Shown: positions 1-6,182 of the stretch, piece after piece
How positions within the stretch are numbered: the first letter of the stretch is position 1
Layout: every line of letters starts with the position of its first letter
DNA from: a bacterium UBA7470
GTDB lineage: Bacteria > Pseudomonadota > Gammaproteobacteria > Burkholderiales > Burkholderiaceae_C
Length of the DNA stretch: 12,491 nucleotides
Direction: 5' to 3'
NCBI GenBank assembly: GCA_002479815.1
Contig: DLPA01000174.1
Span: forward strand, 2,617-15,107
Translations under genes and position numbers: made by a program
The notes under the pieces: model-generated
Told to the model about the DNA's origin: nothing
The model's database searches: none
What the model saw: only the letters and a program-made list of their open reading frames with translations

Positions 1-2
1 AC

Positions 3-485
3 GCGGTGAGCGCCCAACTGGCCGAGCTGGAAGAAGAAAACAGTGGCGATGACATGCCCTTTGCCGGATTTGAAAAAATCAACGACAAAGAAGTGAAAAG
101 CCGCATCAAGGAAATCGGCAACGATGCCGATGCCGCCGACGAGTTGGCGGTGCTGAAAGCTTGGCTCAAACTCAGCGACGAAGAAGCCACCCTCAAGAAA
201 ACCGTCAAAACGCTGGACGCCGCGCTGGAACAAAAAGCCTACAACCGCTATGCCACGCTGACCGATGCTGACATTCAGCAACTGGTGGTGCACGACAAAT
301 GGCTGGCCACGCTTGACGCCAGCCTGTCTGCCGAGCTGGACCGCGTGAGCCAAACCCTGACCCGCCGCATCCGCGAGCTGGCCGAACGTTACGTCACGCC
401 GCTGCCTGCGCTGGCTGATGAAGTGGAGGCGTTGTCGGCCAAGGTGGGCGAACACCTGAAAAAAATGGGGGTGGTATGGAACTGA
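3..485 (+). CDS. hsdM: HsdM, type I restriction-modification DNA methyltransferase subunit (C-terminal part only)
   Basis: This is the last ~160 residues of the adenine methyltransferase subunit, which with HsdS forms the M2S1 methylase and with HsdR the full restriction enzyme. The gene is cut by the left edge: the frame is open to base 3, and the GTG at position 6 is only the first start-like codon, not a real start. The catalytic AdoMet domain (NPPF motif) lies outside the window. What is visible is the C-terminal helical region that contacts HsdS: an acidic stretch around AELEEENSGDD, then a segment with DDKWLATL-like sequence (here VVHDKWLATL) and a LAERY motif near the end, as I recall from type IC HsdM tails such as EcoR124I. 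The stop (TGA 483-485) overlaps the next gene by 10 bases. Identification is strong because of the tail sequence and the hsdS and hsdR downstream. Confidence 0.9.
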   Translation, partial: AVSAQLAELEEENSGDDMPFAGFEKINDKEVKSRIKEIGNDADAADELAVLKAWLKLSDEEATLKKTVKTLDAALEQKAYNRYATLTDADIQQLVVHDKWLATLDASLSAELDRVSQTLTRRIRELAERYVTPLPALADEVEALSAKVGEHLKKMGVVWN

Positions 486-1516
486 ACACCAACGCCTCCA
501 ACAGCCCCAACCCCAACAACGCGGGCTACCAGCAACTGCTGGCGCAGATTTCGGGCACCTTCAGCCAAGGCCAGGCCCGCGCCGCGCAGGCGGTCAACAC
601 CGTGTTGATCGACACCTACTGGCAAGTTGGCCAGCACATTGTGGAATTTGAGCAAGCCGGGCAGCAACGCGCCACCTATGGCAAAGCCCTGCTGGAAGAC
701 CTGGCCCGCGACCTGACGCTGCGCCACGGCAGGGGCTTCAGCCGCAGCAACATCACCCGAATGCGCCTGTTTTTCCTGTATTACCCAATTTGTGCGAAGG
801 CTTCGCACAAATTGAGCTGGTCGCACTATGTAGAGCTGCTCAAGCTCGACGACGAGCTGGAGCGTGGCTTTTATGAAAAGCAGGCCATTGCCGAACAATG
901 GTCGGTGCCCGAACTCAAGCGCCAGAAAAACAGCCAGCTCTTTTTGCGCCTGGCCGCCAGCAAAGACAAAGCGGGCGTGCTGCAGCTGGCCCAGCAGGGG
1001 CAAATGCTTGAGCAGCCTGCCGACCTGCTGCGCGAGCCCTATGTGTTTGAGTTTTTGAAGATTCCCGAACCGCACCAGGTGTCTGAAACCCAGCTCGAAA
1101 CCCTGCTGTGCGACCACCTGCAACCCTTCATGCTGGAGCTGGGCAAAGGCTTCACCTTTGTGGGGCGGCAATACCGCATCAACGTGGGCGGCACCCACTA
1201 CCGCGTGGACTTGGTTTTTTACCATCGCATCCTGCGCTGCTTTGTGCTGATCGACCTGAAATTGGGCGAAGTGCAGCACCACGACATTGGCCAGATGAAC
1301 CTCTACATGGGCTACTTTGCCGCTGAAGAAAACACCGAAGGCGACAACCCGCCCATCGGCATCATCCTGAGCCGCCAAAAAGACGAACTGCTGGTGGAAT
1401 ACGCCACCTACGGCATGAACAGCCAGCTGTTTGTGCAGAAATACCAGCTGTATCTGCCTGACCGCGAAGCGCTGAAGGCGGAGATTGAACGCACTTTGTT
1501 GGAGGCGGGGCAATGA
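476..1516 (+). CDS. DUF1016 / YhcG-family PD-(D/E)XK nuclease-domain protein
   Basis: 346-aa protein of the DUF1016 family. It has an N-terminal helical YhcG_N-type domain (about residues 18-165) with the family signature region KLSWSHYVELL (112-122), and a C-terminal PD-(D/E)XK nuclease-like domain (about 175-335). Candidate active-site residues are E221 (ELGKGF), D245 (RVDLVF), D260 and K262 (LIDLKLGE), with a following Q273 (GQMNLY). The family is commonly found inside type I RM operons and is thought to act as an accessory nuclease or defence component; its exact job is not established. The ATG at 476 follows a G-rich stretch (GGGGGTGGT) and overlaps the hsdM stop by 10 bases; the TGA overlaps the hsdS ATG (ATGA 1513-1516). 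Oddity: residues 104-114 are encoded by a perfect palindrome (786-814), described separately. The length is normal for the family and the frame is intact. A long reverse-strand ORF over the same bases is a shadow. Confidence 0.9.
   Translation: MELNTNASNSPNPNNAGYQQLLAQISGTFSQGQARAAQAVNTVLIDTYWQVGQHIVEFEQAGQQRATYGKALLEDLARDLTLRHGRGFSRSNITRMRLFFLYYPICAKASHKLSWSHYVELLKLDDELERGFYEKQAIAEQWSVPELKRQKNSQLFLRLAASKDKAGVLQLAQQGQMLEQPADLLREPYVFEFLKIPEPHQVSETQLETLLCDHLQPFMLELGKGFTFVGRQYRINVGGTHYRVDLVFYHRILRCFVLIDLKLGEVQHHDIGQMNLYMGYFAAEENTEGDNPPIGIILSRQKDELLVEYATYGMNSQLFVQKYQLYLPDREALKAEIERTLLEAGQ
786..814. repeat. Perfect 29-bp palindrome inside the DUF1016 gene
   Basis: The left arm 786-799 (CAATTTGTGCGAAG) is the exact reverse complement of the right arm 801-814, with a single G at 800 between them. 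The arms are 14 bp without mismatch. It is read as residues P104 to S114 of the DUF1016 protein, just before the conserved LSWSHY motif. In RNA it could form a very stable hairpin in the middle of the polycistronic message. No T tract follows, so it is not a classical terminator. Confidence 0.9.
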
Positions 1517-2742
1517 GTACAGAGGCGCGTGAGCCTTCGGCGAAGTATCTAGTGCGGCAGAGTTCCCCGGCTGTGGCTATTGGAGAGTTGCCTAGCGACT
1601 GGGTGCTGGTGCGACTTCTTGATGTCGCAGAGGTTCGAGGGGGAGTTGCTAAGAACTCCAACGTGTCGGTGAGTGACCCCATCGAGGTTGCCTACCTTCG
1701 AGTTGCAAATGTTCAAGACGGGTATCTTGACTTGGGTGAGGTTAGCAAGATCAAGATCAACAAGACTGACCTTAAGCGCTACTCGCTGTTACCAGGCGAT
1801 GTATTGATGAATGAAGGCGGTGACTTGGACAAGTTAGGGCGTGGCGCGCTTTGGCTGGGTGAAATTGAAACCTGTGTCCATCAAAACCATGTATTTTCTG
1901 TTCGATGCAAGCCACAGTTACTTGGTGATTACCTGAATGTTTGGACTGGGTCGGCCAATGCTCGTCGGTACTTTTTGCTCGCAGGCAAGCAGACCACTAA
2001 CCTTGCATCTATCAGCAAGTCCTCGCTTGGTGAAATGCCGATTTCCTTACCGAGCTTGGAAGAACAACGTGCCATCGCCACAGCCCTCTCCGACGTCGAT
2101 GCCCTGATCGCCGGACTGGAAAAACTGATCGCCAAAAAGCGCGACCTCAAACAAGCCGCCATGCAACAACTCCTCACCGGCCAAACCCGCTTGCCGGGGT
2201 TCAGTGGGGAGTGTGTGGTTAAGTCACTGGGTGATATTGCAAATATCAAGACGGGCAGTAGAAACAACGAGAACAAAGTCGAAGATGGCCTGTATCCGTT
2301 TTTTGTACGTTCGGCGCATGTAGAGCGCATCAACACTTATTCGTATGAATGTGAGGCAATTCTTGTACCGGGTGAGGGACAAATTGGAAGTATTTTTCAC
2401 TACATCAATGGCCGATTTGATGTTCATCAGCGAGTCTATGCAATCACTCAATTTATCGAGGGGGTGAGTGGTCAATACATTCACTTGTTCATGTCGCAGC
2501 ATTTTGGTGAATGGGCAATGCAGAACACGGTTAAAGCTACGGTTGACTCTTTGCGCCTTCCAACGTTTCAAACCTTTCATGTGCAATTGCCGCCAACACT
2601 TGAGGAGCAAACAGCTATTGCGAGGGCTTTGTCTGATATGGATGACGAACTGATTTCGCTCGAATCCCGTCTCGCCAAAACTCGTGATCTCAAGCAAGGG
2701 ATGATGCAAGAACTGTTGACGGGAAGGACACGTCTGGTATGA
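1513..2742 (+). CDS. hsdS: HsdS, type I restriction-modification DNA specificity subunit
   Basis: 409-aa specificity subunit that tells the methylase and the HsdR nuclease which bipartite DNA sequence to recognise. It shows the two-repeat plan: target recognition domain 1 (about residues 28-178), central conserved helical region (about 180-230: LPSLEEQRAIATALSDVDAL then RDLKQAAMQQLLTGQTRL), target recognition domain 2 (about 235-358), and distal conserved region (about 360-409: LEEQTAIARALSDMD then RDLKQGMMQELLTGRTRL). The two conserved regions are clear internal homologues. The start ATG overlaps the DUF1016 stop (ATGA), and its own stop overlaps the cyclase ATG (ATGA 2739-2742), so translation is probably coupled on both sides. 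The recognition domains are visibly more AT-rich than the central conserved region (2041-2210), which fits recombinational exchange of recognition domains. The target sequence cannot be read from the protein. Confidence 0.96.
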   Translation: MSTEAREPSAKYLVRQSSPAVAIGELPSDWVLVRLLDVAEVRGGVAKNSNVSVSDPIEVAYLRVANVQDGYLDLGEVSKIKINKTDLKRYSLLPGDVLMNEGGDLDKLGRGALWLGEIETCVHQNHVFSVRCKPQLLGDYLNVWTGSANARRYFLLAGKQTTNLASISKSSLGEMPISLPSLEEQRAIATALSDVDALIAGLEKLIAKKRDLKQAAMQQLLTGQTRLPGFSGECVVKSLGDIANIKTGSRNNENKVEDGLYPFFVRSAHVERINTYSYECEAILVPGEGQIGSIFHYINGRFDVHQRVYAITQFIEGVSGQYIHLFMSQHFGEWAMQNTVKATVDSLRLPTFQTFHVQLPPTLEEQTAIARALSDMDDELISLESRLAKTRDLKQGMMQELLTGRTRLV

Positions 2743-4055
2743 GCATCGCCGATATGTTTTCTGAGTTTATTGGTAACTTGGTCATTAGCAATACCGAAAC
2801 TATCAGTTTGCGATATGGCGAGTTAACGGCCGCACTCAATAAGCAATTTCGAGATACCGAGTCAAAGACAGCGAATACATTGCAAGTTGGGTCATTCGGC
2901 AGAAAAACCGGTATCAATGGCATTTCTGACTTGGATATGCTCTTCATCATACCCAAGACGAAATGGGATGACTACAACAAGGTGGGGGGGCAGTTGAAGC
3001 TTTTGCAGGAAGCAAAAGAAGCAATTGTGAATCGTTACCCAACGACCAAAGTCCGAGTGGATCGCCTTGTGGTGACGGTGACTTATAAGGACTTTCATGT
3101 TGAGGTGCAGCCAGTATTTGAGCAAGACGACAAGAGCTACAAATACCCCGACACGGCCAATGGCGGTAGCTGGAAAATTACCAAACCCAGAGAAGAAATG
3201 GATGCAATCGCTGACTTGGATGCGTTGAAAAACTCAAATCTGAGACGGCTCTGCAAAATGGCTCGTGCATGGAAAAACAAGCATGGCATCGGGATGGGTG
3301 GCTTATTAATTGATACGTTAGCCTACAACTTTCTTGATTCAACCGCTGACTACGATGAAAAGAGTTTTCTTTATTACGATTTTCTGAGTCGTGATTTTTT
3401 CAAATATCTTTCAGAATTGCCAGCGCAAAGCGAGTACGCTGCGCCGGGCAGCCGCCAGCGAGTCAAGGTCAAGAAGAAATTTCAGAACAAGGCCAAGAAG
3501 GCCCACAAGCTTTGCTTGGAAGCTATCGAGGCAGAGAACCAGAAAAACGTCAACGATAAGTGGAAGAAGGTTTTTGGGCGACCATTCCCTGCTTCGGCGA
3601 CTGTGGCTCAAGAGGCTATGGCCAAGAGTTTTGCACAAAGCTGGGATGACACCGAGGAATTTATTGAGGACAAATTTCCTGTTGACATCCGAGAATCCAT
3701 GCAACTGGATTGCGAGGTCAAACAGAACGGATTCCGAGAGTTCTTCCTCAGCGACATGTTGTCCAGGAGGATTCCGTTGATGCCCAAAAAGAGCTTGCGC
3801 TTCGAGATTACTGACGTCTCGGTAGCTAAGCCGTATGAGATCTACTGGAAGGTCTTAAATCGCGGTGATGCGGCGCGAAAGAAAAACTGTATCAGAGGAC
3901 AAATTATCAAAGACGACGGTTTGATGCAGCGAACGGAATCAACCAGTTTTCGTGGTGATCACATCGTTGAGTGTTATTGCGTGAAGGATGGTGTGGTAGT
4001 CGCTAAAAGTCGGATTCACGTTCCAATTGACGGGGGGCAAAATAATGACGACTGA
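2739..4055 (+). CDS. CD-NTase (CBASS-type cyclic oligonucleotide synthase) with SMODS and AGS-C domains
   Basis: 438-aa nucleotidyltransferase of the cGAS/DncV-like family, predicted to make a cyclic oligonucleotide signal on phage infection. The N-terminal pol-beta-type core carries the GS motif (G51-S52 in VGSFGRKTG), the metal-binding pair D64 and D66 (ISDLDMLFII), and a third acidic residue, probably E122 (FHVEVQPVF). A helical segment LRRLCKMARAWKN (168-180) follows, as in OAS-like enzymes. The C-terminal ~100 residues (about 330-430, with YEIYWKVLNRG, RGDHIVECY and VVVAKSRIHV) match the AGS-C sensor domain found in many SMODS proteins, as I recall that family. Product identity and CD-NTase clade cannot be assigned by eye. 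It is directly followed by a SLATT effector gene; no Cap2/Cap3 ubiquitin-like genes are present, so this is a minimal two-gene layout. Clearly lower in GC than hsdM and hsdR, suggesting separate acquisition. A run of seven G (2984-2990) lies at codons 82-84. Confidence 0.92.
   Translation: MSIADMFSEFIGNLVISNTETISLRYGELTAALNKQFRDTESKTANTLQVGSFGRKTGINGISDLDMLFIIPKTKWDDYNKVGGQLKLLQEAKEAIVNRYPTTKVRVDRLVVTVTYKDFHVEVQPVFEQDDKSYKYPDTANGGSWKITKPREEMDAIADLDALKNSNLRRLCKMARAWKNKHGIGMGGLLIDTLAYNFLDSTADYDEKSFLYYDFLSRDFFKYLSELPAQSEYAAPGSRQRVKVKKKFQNKAKKAHKLCLEAIEAENQKNVNDKWKKVFGRPFPASATVAQEAMAKSFAQSWDDTEEFIEDKFPVDIRESMQLDCEVKQNGFREFFLSDMLSRRIPLMPKKSLRFEITDVSVAKPYEIYWKVLNRGDAARKKNCIRGQIIKDDGLMQRTESTSFRGDHIVECYCVKDGVVVAKSRIHVPIDGGQNNDD
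4032..4037 (+). promoter_or_regulatory. G-rich ribosome binding site deciding the SLATT gene start
   Basis: A GGGGGG run lies 7 bases upstream of the ATG at 4045, inside the last codons of the cyclase. It supports the ATG start over the in-frame TTG at 4027, which would place this Shine-Dalgarno-like run inside the coding region. Confidence 0.5.
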
Positions 4056-4608
4056 AAAAATCAATGTATTGGAAGGTCAGCTGCGTGAGTGTTACGGGCG
4101 TGTCGTCTACTCGCACAAGACACATGAGAAATGCGCAGACATTCTGCTTGAACGGCAAGGTTGCATTAAATTTTGGCAAATTGTTATTTCCGCAGTGGTG
4201 ACCGGCGGCATAGTGTCGACGTTCTTCGGTTCGAAAGAAGTTGGTGCAGGAATTAGCGCCCTGCTCTCGGCGGGCCTTCTGGCATTAAATGCCTACACCA
4301 AGGATTACGACCTTGGTGAGATCGCGCAGAAACATCGCCAAGCAGGCTCAGATCTTTGGATTATTCGAGAGAAATATCTTTCGTTGCTCACCGATATCCG
4401 TGTGGGCGATGTGGCAATCGAGTTGATTCGATCAAAAAGAGATGCGCTTTTAGATGAACTCCATGCGGTATACGTTGGAGCTCCCAGCACAAATTTTGAA
4501 GCTTACAGCAAAGCACAAAATGCGTTGAAAAATCTGGAAGACATGACTTTTTCCGATCAGGAAATTGATGCGTTCCTTCCGAAAGAACTGAAGCGAATTC
4601 AGGTATGA
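4045..4608 (+). CDS. SLATT-domain two-transmembrane effector (SLATT_5-like)
   Basis: 187-aa protein (from the ATG at 4045) of the SMODS- and SLOG-associating 2TM effector class. The N-terminal soluble helix contains YGRVVYSHKTHEKCADILL (17-35). Then come two hydrophobic segments, about residues 44-61 (FWQIVISAVVTGGIVSTF) and 67-85 (VGAGISALLSAGLLALNAY), followed by a cytoplasmic helical tail with TKDYDLGEIAQKH and IREKYLSLLTDI. This pattern is what I recall of the SLATT_5 subfamily. Established proposals for SLATT proteins are that they oligomerise in the membrane and open pores, killing or arresting the infected cell when the cyclase partner signals. The gene overlaps the cyclase by 11 bases and its stop overlaps the AlbA_2 ATG (ATGA 4605-4608). 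There is no separate ligand-binding domain such as SAVED, so how the nucleotide is sensed is open. An upstream TTG start (4027) would add six residues but is less likely. Confidence 0.88.
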   Translation: MTTEKINVLEGQLRECYGRVVYSHKTHEKCADILLERQGCIKFWQIVISAVVTGGIVSTFFGSKEVGAGISALLSAGLLALNAYTKDYDLGEIAQKHRQAGSDLWIIREKYLSLLTDIRVGDVAIELIRSKRDALLDELHAVYVGAPSTNFEAYSKAQNALKNLEDMTFSDQEIDAFLPKELKRIQV

Positions 4609-5867
4609 CAGAACCCGACCTCCTGCAAGCCTTGGCTCGTGGCGAAGACAGCCGTCACCAGTTCAAGCGCGACGCCACCAATGCCGATGGCATGGCGGCT
4701 GAGTTGGCTGCGTTTGCCAACAGCGGCGGGGATACGGTGTTTTTGGGTGTGGCCGATGATGGCAGCATTGCCGGGCTGGATGCTGCAGCGGTGCGGCGTT
4801 TGAACCAGCTCATCAGCAATGCGGCCAGCCAGCATGTGCGCCCGCCGCTGCACCCGCAAACCCACAACGTGCAAACCGCCCAGGGCTTGGTGCTGGTGGT
4901 GCAGGTGCCCGATGGGCTGAACAAACCTTATATGGATCTGCAGGGCCGCGTGTGGGTGAAAAGCGGAGCCGACAAGCGCCATGTGACGGCGCGTGAAGAA
5001 ATGCAGCGCATGTTCCAGCGCGGTGGGCTGCTGCAGGCCGACCAAGTGCCGGTGCGCAACGCCACCGTGGCCGACATCGACGAGCGGGCCTTTGGCCGCT
5101 ACTTCGAGCGGCGCTATGGCCAAAGCCTGAGTGCCGCAGATTTGCCCGTGGCCCAGCTGCTGGAAAACCTGCAACTGGCGCAGGACGGTGTGCCCAATCT
5201 GGCGGGCGTGTTGTTGTTTGGCAAGCACCCGCAGCGGCTGCTGCCGGTGTGCCAGATGGGCGCGGTGTGGTTTTCGGGCACGCGCTTGGGCGACACGCGC
5301 TACCTGGACAGCGAAAACATCGACGGCCCGCTGGACGAACAGTTTGAGCGCGGCATGGCTTTTCTCAAGCGCAGCTTGCACAAGGTGCAGGCGGGCAGGG
5401 GGTGCAAGCAAATTCGCACCGGTGTGTCCAACCGCCGCAACCAGGTGCTGGCCGAGCACGCGGCGCACATCTTGCCCTACCGTGGCATGGGCACAGGCGT
5501 GCTTCGCGCCTTGGATGCTTGGCCCAAGATTGACTTGGTGGACGAGCCGGAAATTAACCAATTTCGGGCGGTGGTGTGGCGGACAGTGGCTTCTCCCCCC
5601 CAAGTCACCGGGCAAGTCACCCCCCAAGTCGTGCGCCTGCTGTCGGTCATGATGGGCGAGCACAACTGCAGCGAATTGCAAACCCTGCTTTCACTCAAGC
5701 ACCGTGACAGCTTTGTGGCCAGCTATTTGCAGCCCGCACTGACCGCTGGTTTGGTGGAAATGACCATTCCAGACAAGCCGCAAAGCAGCAAGCAGAAATA
5801 CCGTCTGACCGTAGCAGGCAGGGCATATGTCGCCCAAGGACATGGCAATGTCAGCGGGCCAGCTTGA
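4605..5867 (+). CDS. AlbA_2 (Schlafen-like) DNA-binding domain protein with winged-helix C-terminus and an apparent internal deletion
   Basis: 420-aa protein. The N-terminal AlbA_2 domain (about residues 8-135) shows GEDSRHQFKR, AAELAAFANSGGDTVFLGVADDG and KSGADKRHVTAREEMQRMF. A middle domain (about 155-263) follows, with LLENL and NLAGVLLFGKHPQR. In full-length relatives (remembered as ~470-490 aa) the next segment contains a conserved ELLVNAL(I/V)HRDY helix and a strand like DRVEIISPG, resembling a GHKL/HATPase_c_4 core. Here the chain passes from HKVQAGRG (259-266) straight to KQIRTGVSNRRN (268-279) and then LPYRGMGTG (290-298), so roughly 55-60 residues seem missing, in frame. The C-terminus has a QVTG-QVTP-QVV linker (333-343) and a winged-helix domain ending in KYRLTVAGRAY. 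Such genes frequently accompany type I RM loci, possibly as regulators or defence accessories. High GC, like hsdM and hsdR, unlike the two genes before it. It may be partly inactive. Confidence 0.82.
   Translation: MTEPDLLQALARGEDSRHQFKRDATNADGMAAELAAFANSGGDTVFLGVADDGSIAGLDAAAVRRLNQLISNAASQHVRPPLHPQTHNVQTAQGLVLVVQVPDGLNKPYMDLQGRVWVKSGADKRHVTAREEMQRMFQRGGLLQADQVPVRNATVADIDERAFGRYFERRYGQSLSAADLPVAQLLENLQLAQDGVPNLAGVLLFGKHPQRLLPVCQMGAVWFSGTRLGDTRYLDSENIDGPLDEQFERGMAFLKRSLHKVQAGRGCKQIRTGVSNRRNQVLAEHAAHILPYRGMGTGVLRALDAWPKIDLVDEPEINQFRAVVWRTVASPPQVTGQVTPQVVRLLSVMMGEHNCSELQTLLSLKHRDSFVASYLQPALTAGLVEMTIPDKPQSSKQKYRLTVAGRAYVAQGHGNVSGPA
5601..5630 (+). repeat. Short direct repeat, 12-base period, CAAGTC core
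   Basis: CAAGTC occurs at 5601, 5613 and 5625, the first two as CAAGTCACC, giving a 12-base period in frame with the AlbA_2 gene. It encodes the four-residue repeat QVTG/QVTP/QVV between the central part and the winged-helix domain. The surrounding C runs (5595-5601 and 5620-5625) are also prone to slippage. It is too short and too regular in frame to be a CRISPR. Confidence 0.7.
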
Positions 5868-6021
5868 TATGGGAAAACCGTTGCTGTTTTTGAAGCTGTT
5901 GCAGTTTTTGTTCCAACTCCGACACAGATTGCCCGGTTTCCAAAGCGGTCGAACTGGCTACGGCGCGCAGCAATGCCCGTTGATTGATGGGTTTGCGTTG
6001 GGGGCTGGTCTGCGCAGTCAT
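5851..6021 (-). CDS. Small conserved-looking hypothetical protein (56 aa)
   Basis: A 56-aa reading frame on the minus strand starting at ATG 6021-6019. The sequence begins MTAQTSPQRKPINQRALLRA, continues VASSTALETGQSV, and ends in a Gln-rich amphipathic helix and RFSHIKLAR. No membrane segment or signal is visible. The composition is protein-like and I have a weak recollection of similar small hypothetical proteins with RALLRAVASSTA in Burkholderiales; I know no function. Its 3' end overlaps the end of the AlbA_2 gene by 17 bases (convergent), and it occupies most of the 315-base gap before the ATPase gene. No clear Shine-Dalgarno is seen (CCACCCACTTTTTGAC precedes ATG). A possible promoter reads TTGACG at 6069-6064 and TGTGAT at 6046-6041, 17 bases apart. 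An in-frame TTG at 6069 would give 72 aa but adds an unrelated-looking N-terminus. It could be a remnant of the host gene order or a small regulator. Confidence 0.5.
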   Translation of the reverse strand: MTAQTSPQRKPINQRALLRAVASSTALETGQSVSELEQKLQQLQKQQRFSHIKLAR

Positions 6022-6100
6022 GTCAAAAAGTGGGTGGTTGATCACACATATTACAAGGCAGCTCGTCAACTGCAGGTGTTTTTCATGAGTTGCCGATGCC

Positions 6101-6133
6101 TCATTTTGTCTGTAGGGCGTGCTGGCAAAATGA
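6101..6133. repeat. Inverted repeat upstream of the ATPase gene (possible operator)
   Basis: TCATTTTG (6101-6108) and CAAAATGA (6126-6133) are exact reverse complements separated by 17 bases, about 50-80 bases before the ATPase start. A second 8-bp pair, TCATGAGT (6083-6090) and ACTCATGA (6179-6186), flanks it and covers the start codon. No T tract follows, so terminator function is unlikely. Repeats of this size can arise by chance in 160 bases. Confidence 0.3.
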
Positions 6134-6182
6134 ACAGCAATTTCCCGAAAATAGATAAAACTTTTAATCGACAGGTTGACTC

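Noticed and set aside
786..814. Palindrome as a rho-independent terminator
   Set aside because: It lies in the middle of an intact gene and is followed by GAGCTGG, not by a T tract.
389..1513. Long reverse-strand open frame (374 codons) opposite the DUF1016 gene
   Set aside because: The product has no recognisable motif and is rich in H, Q, A and V as expected from the antisense of a GC-rich gene; the + strand product has clear family motifs.
4027..4044. TTG start adding six residues to the SLATT protein
   Set aside because: The GGGGGG ribosome-binding run would lie inside the coding region; the ATG at 4045 is better placed.
5601..5630. CAAGTC repeats as a CRISPR remnant
   Set aside because: The period is only 12 bases, with no spacers, and the repeat is in frame with a known type of linker.
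4599..5681. Reverse open frame of 360 codons opposite the AlbA_2 gene
   Set aside because: Antisense shadow with His/Gln/Ala-rich composition; the + frame has the AlbA_2 and winged-helix motifs and couples to the SLATT stop.
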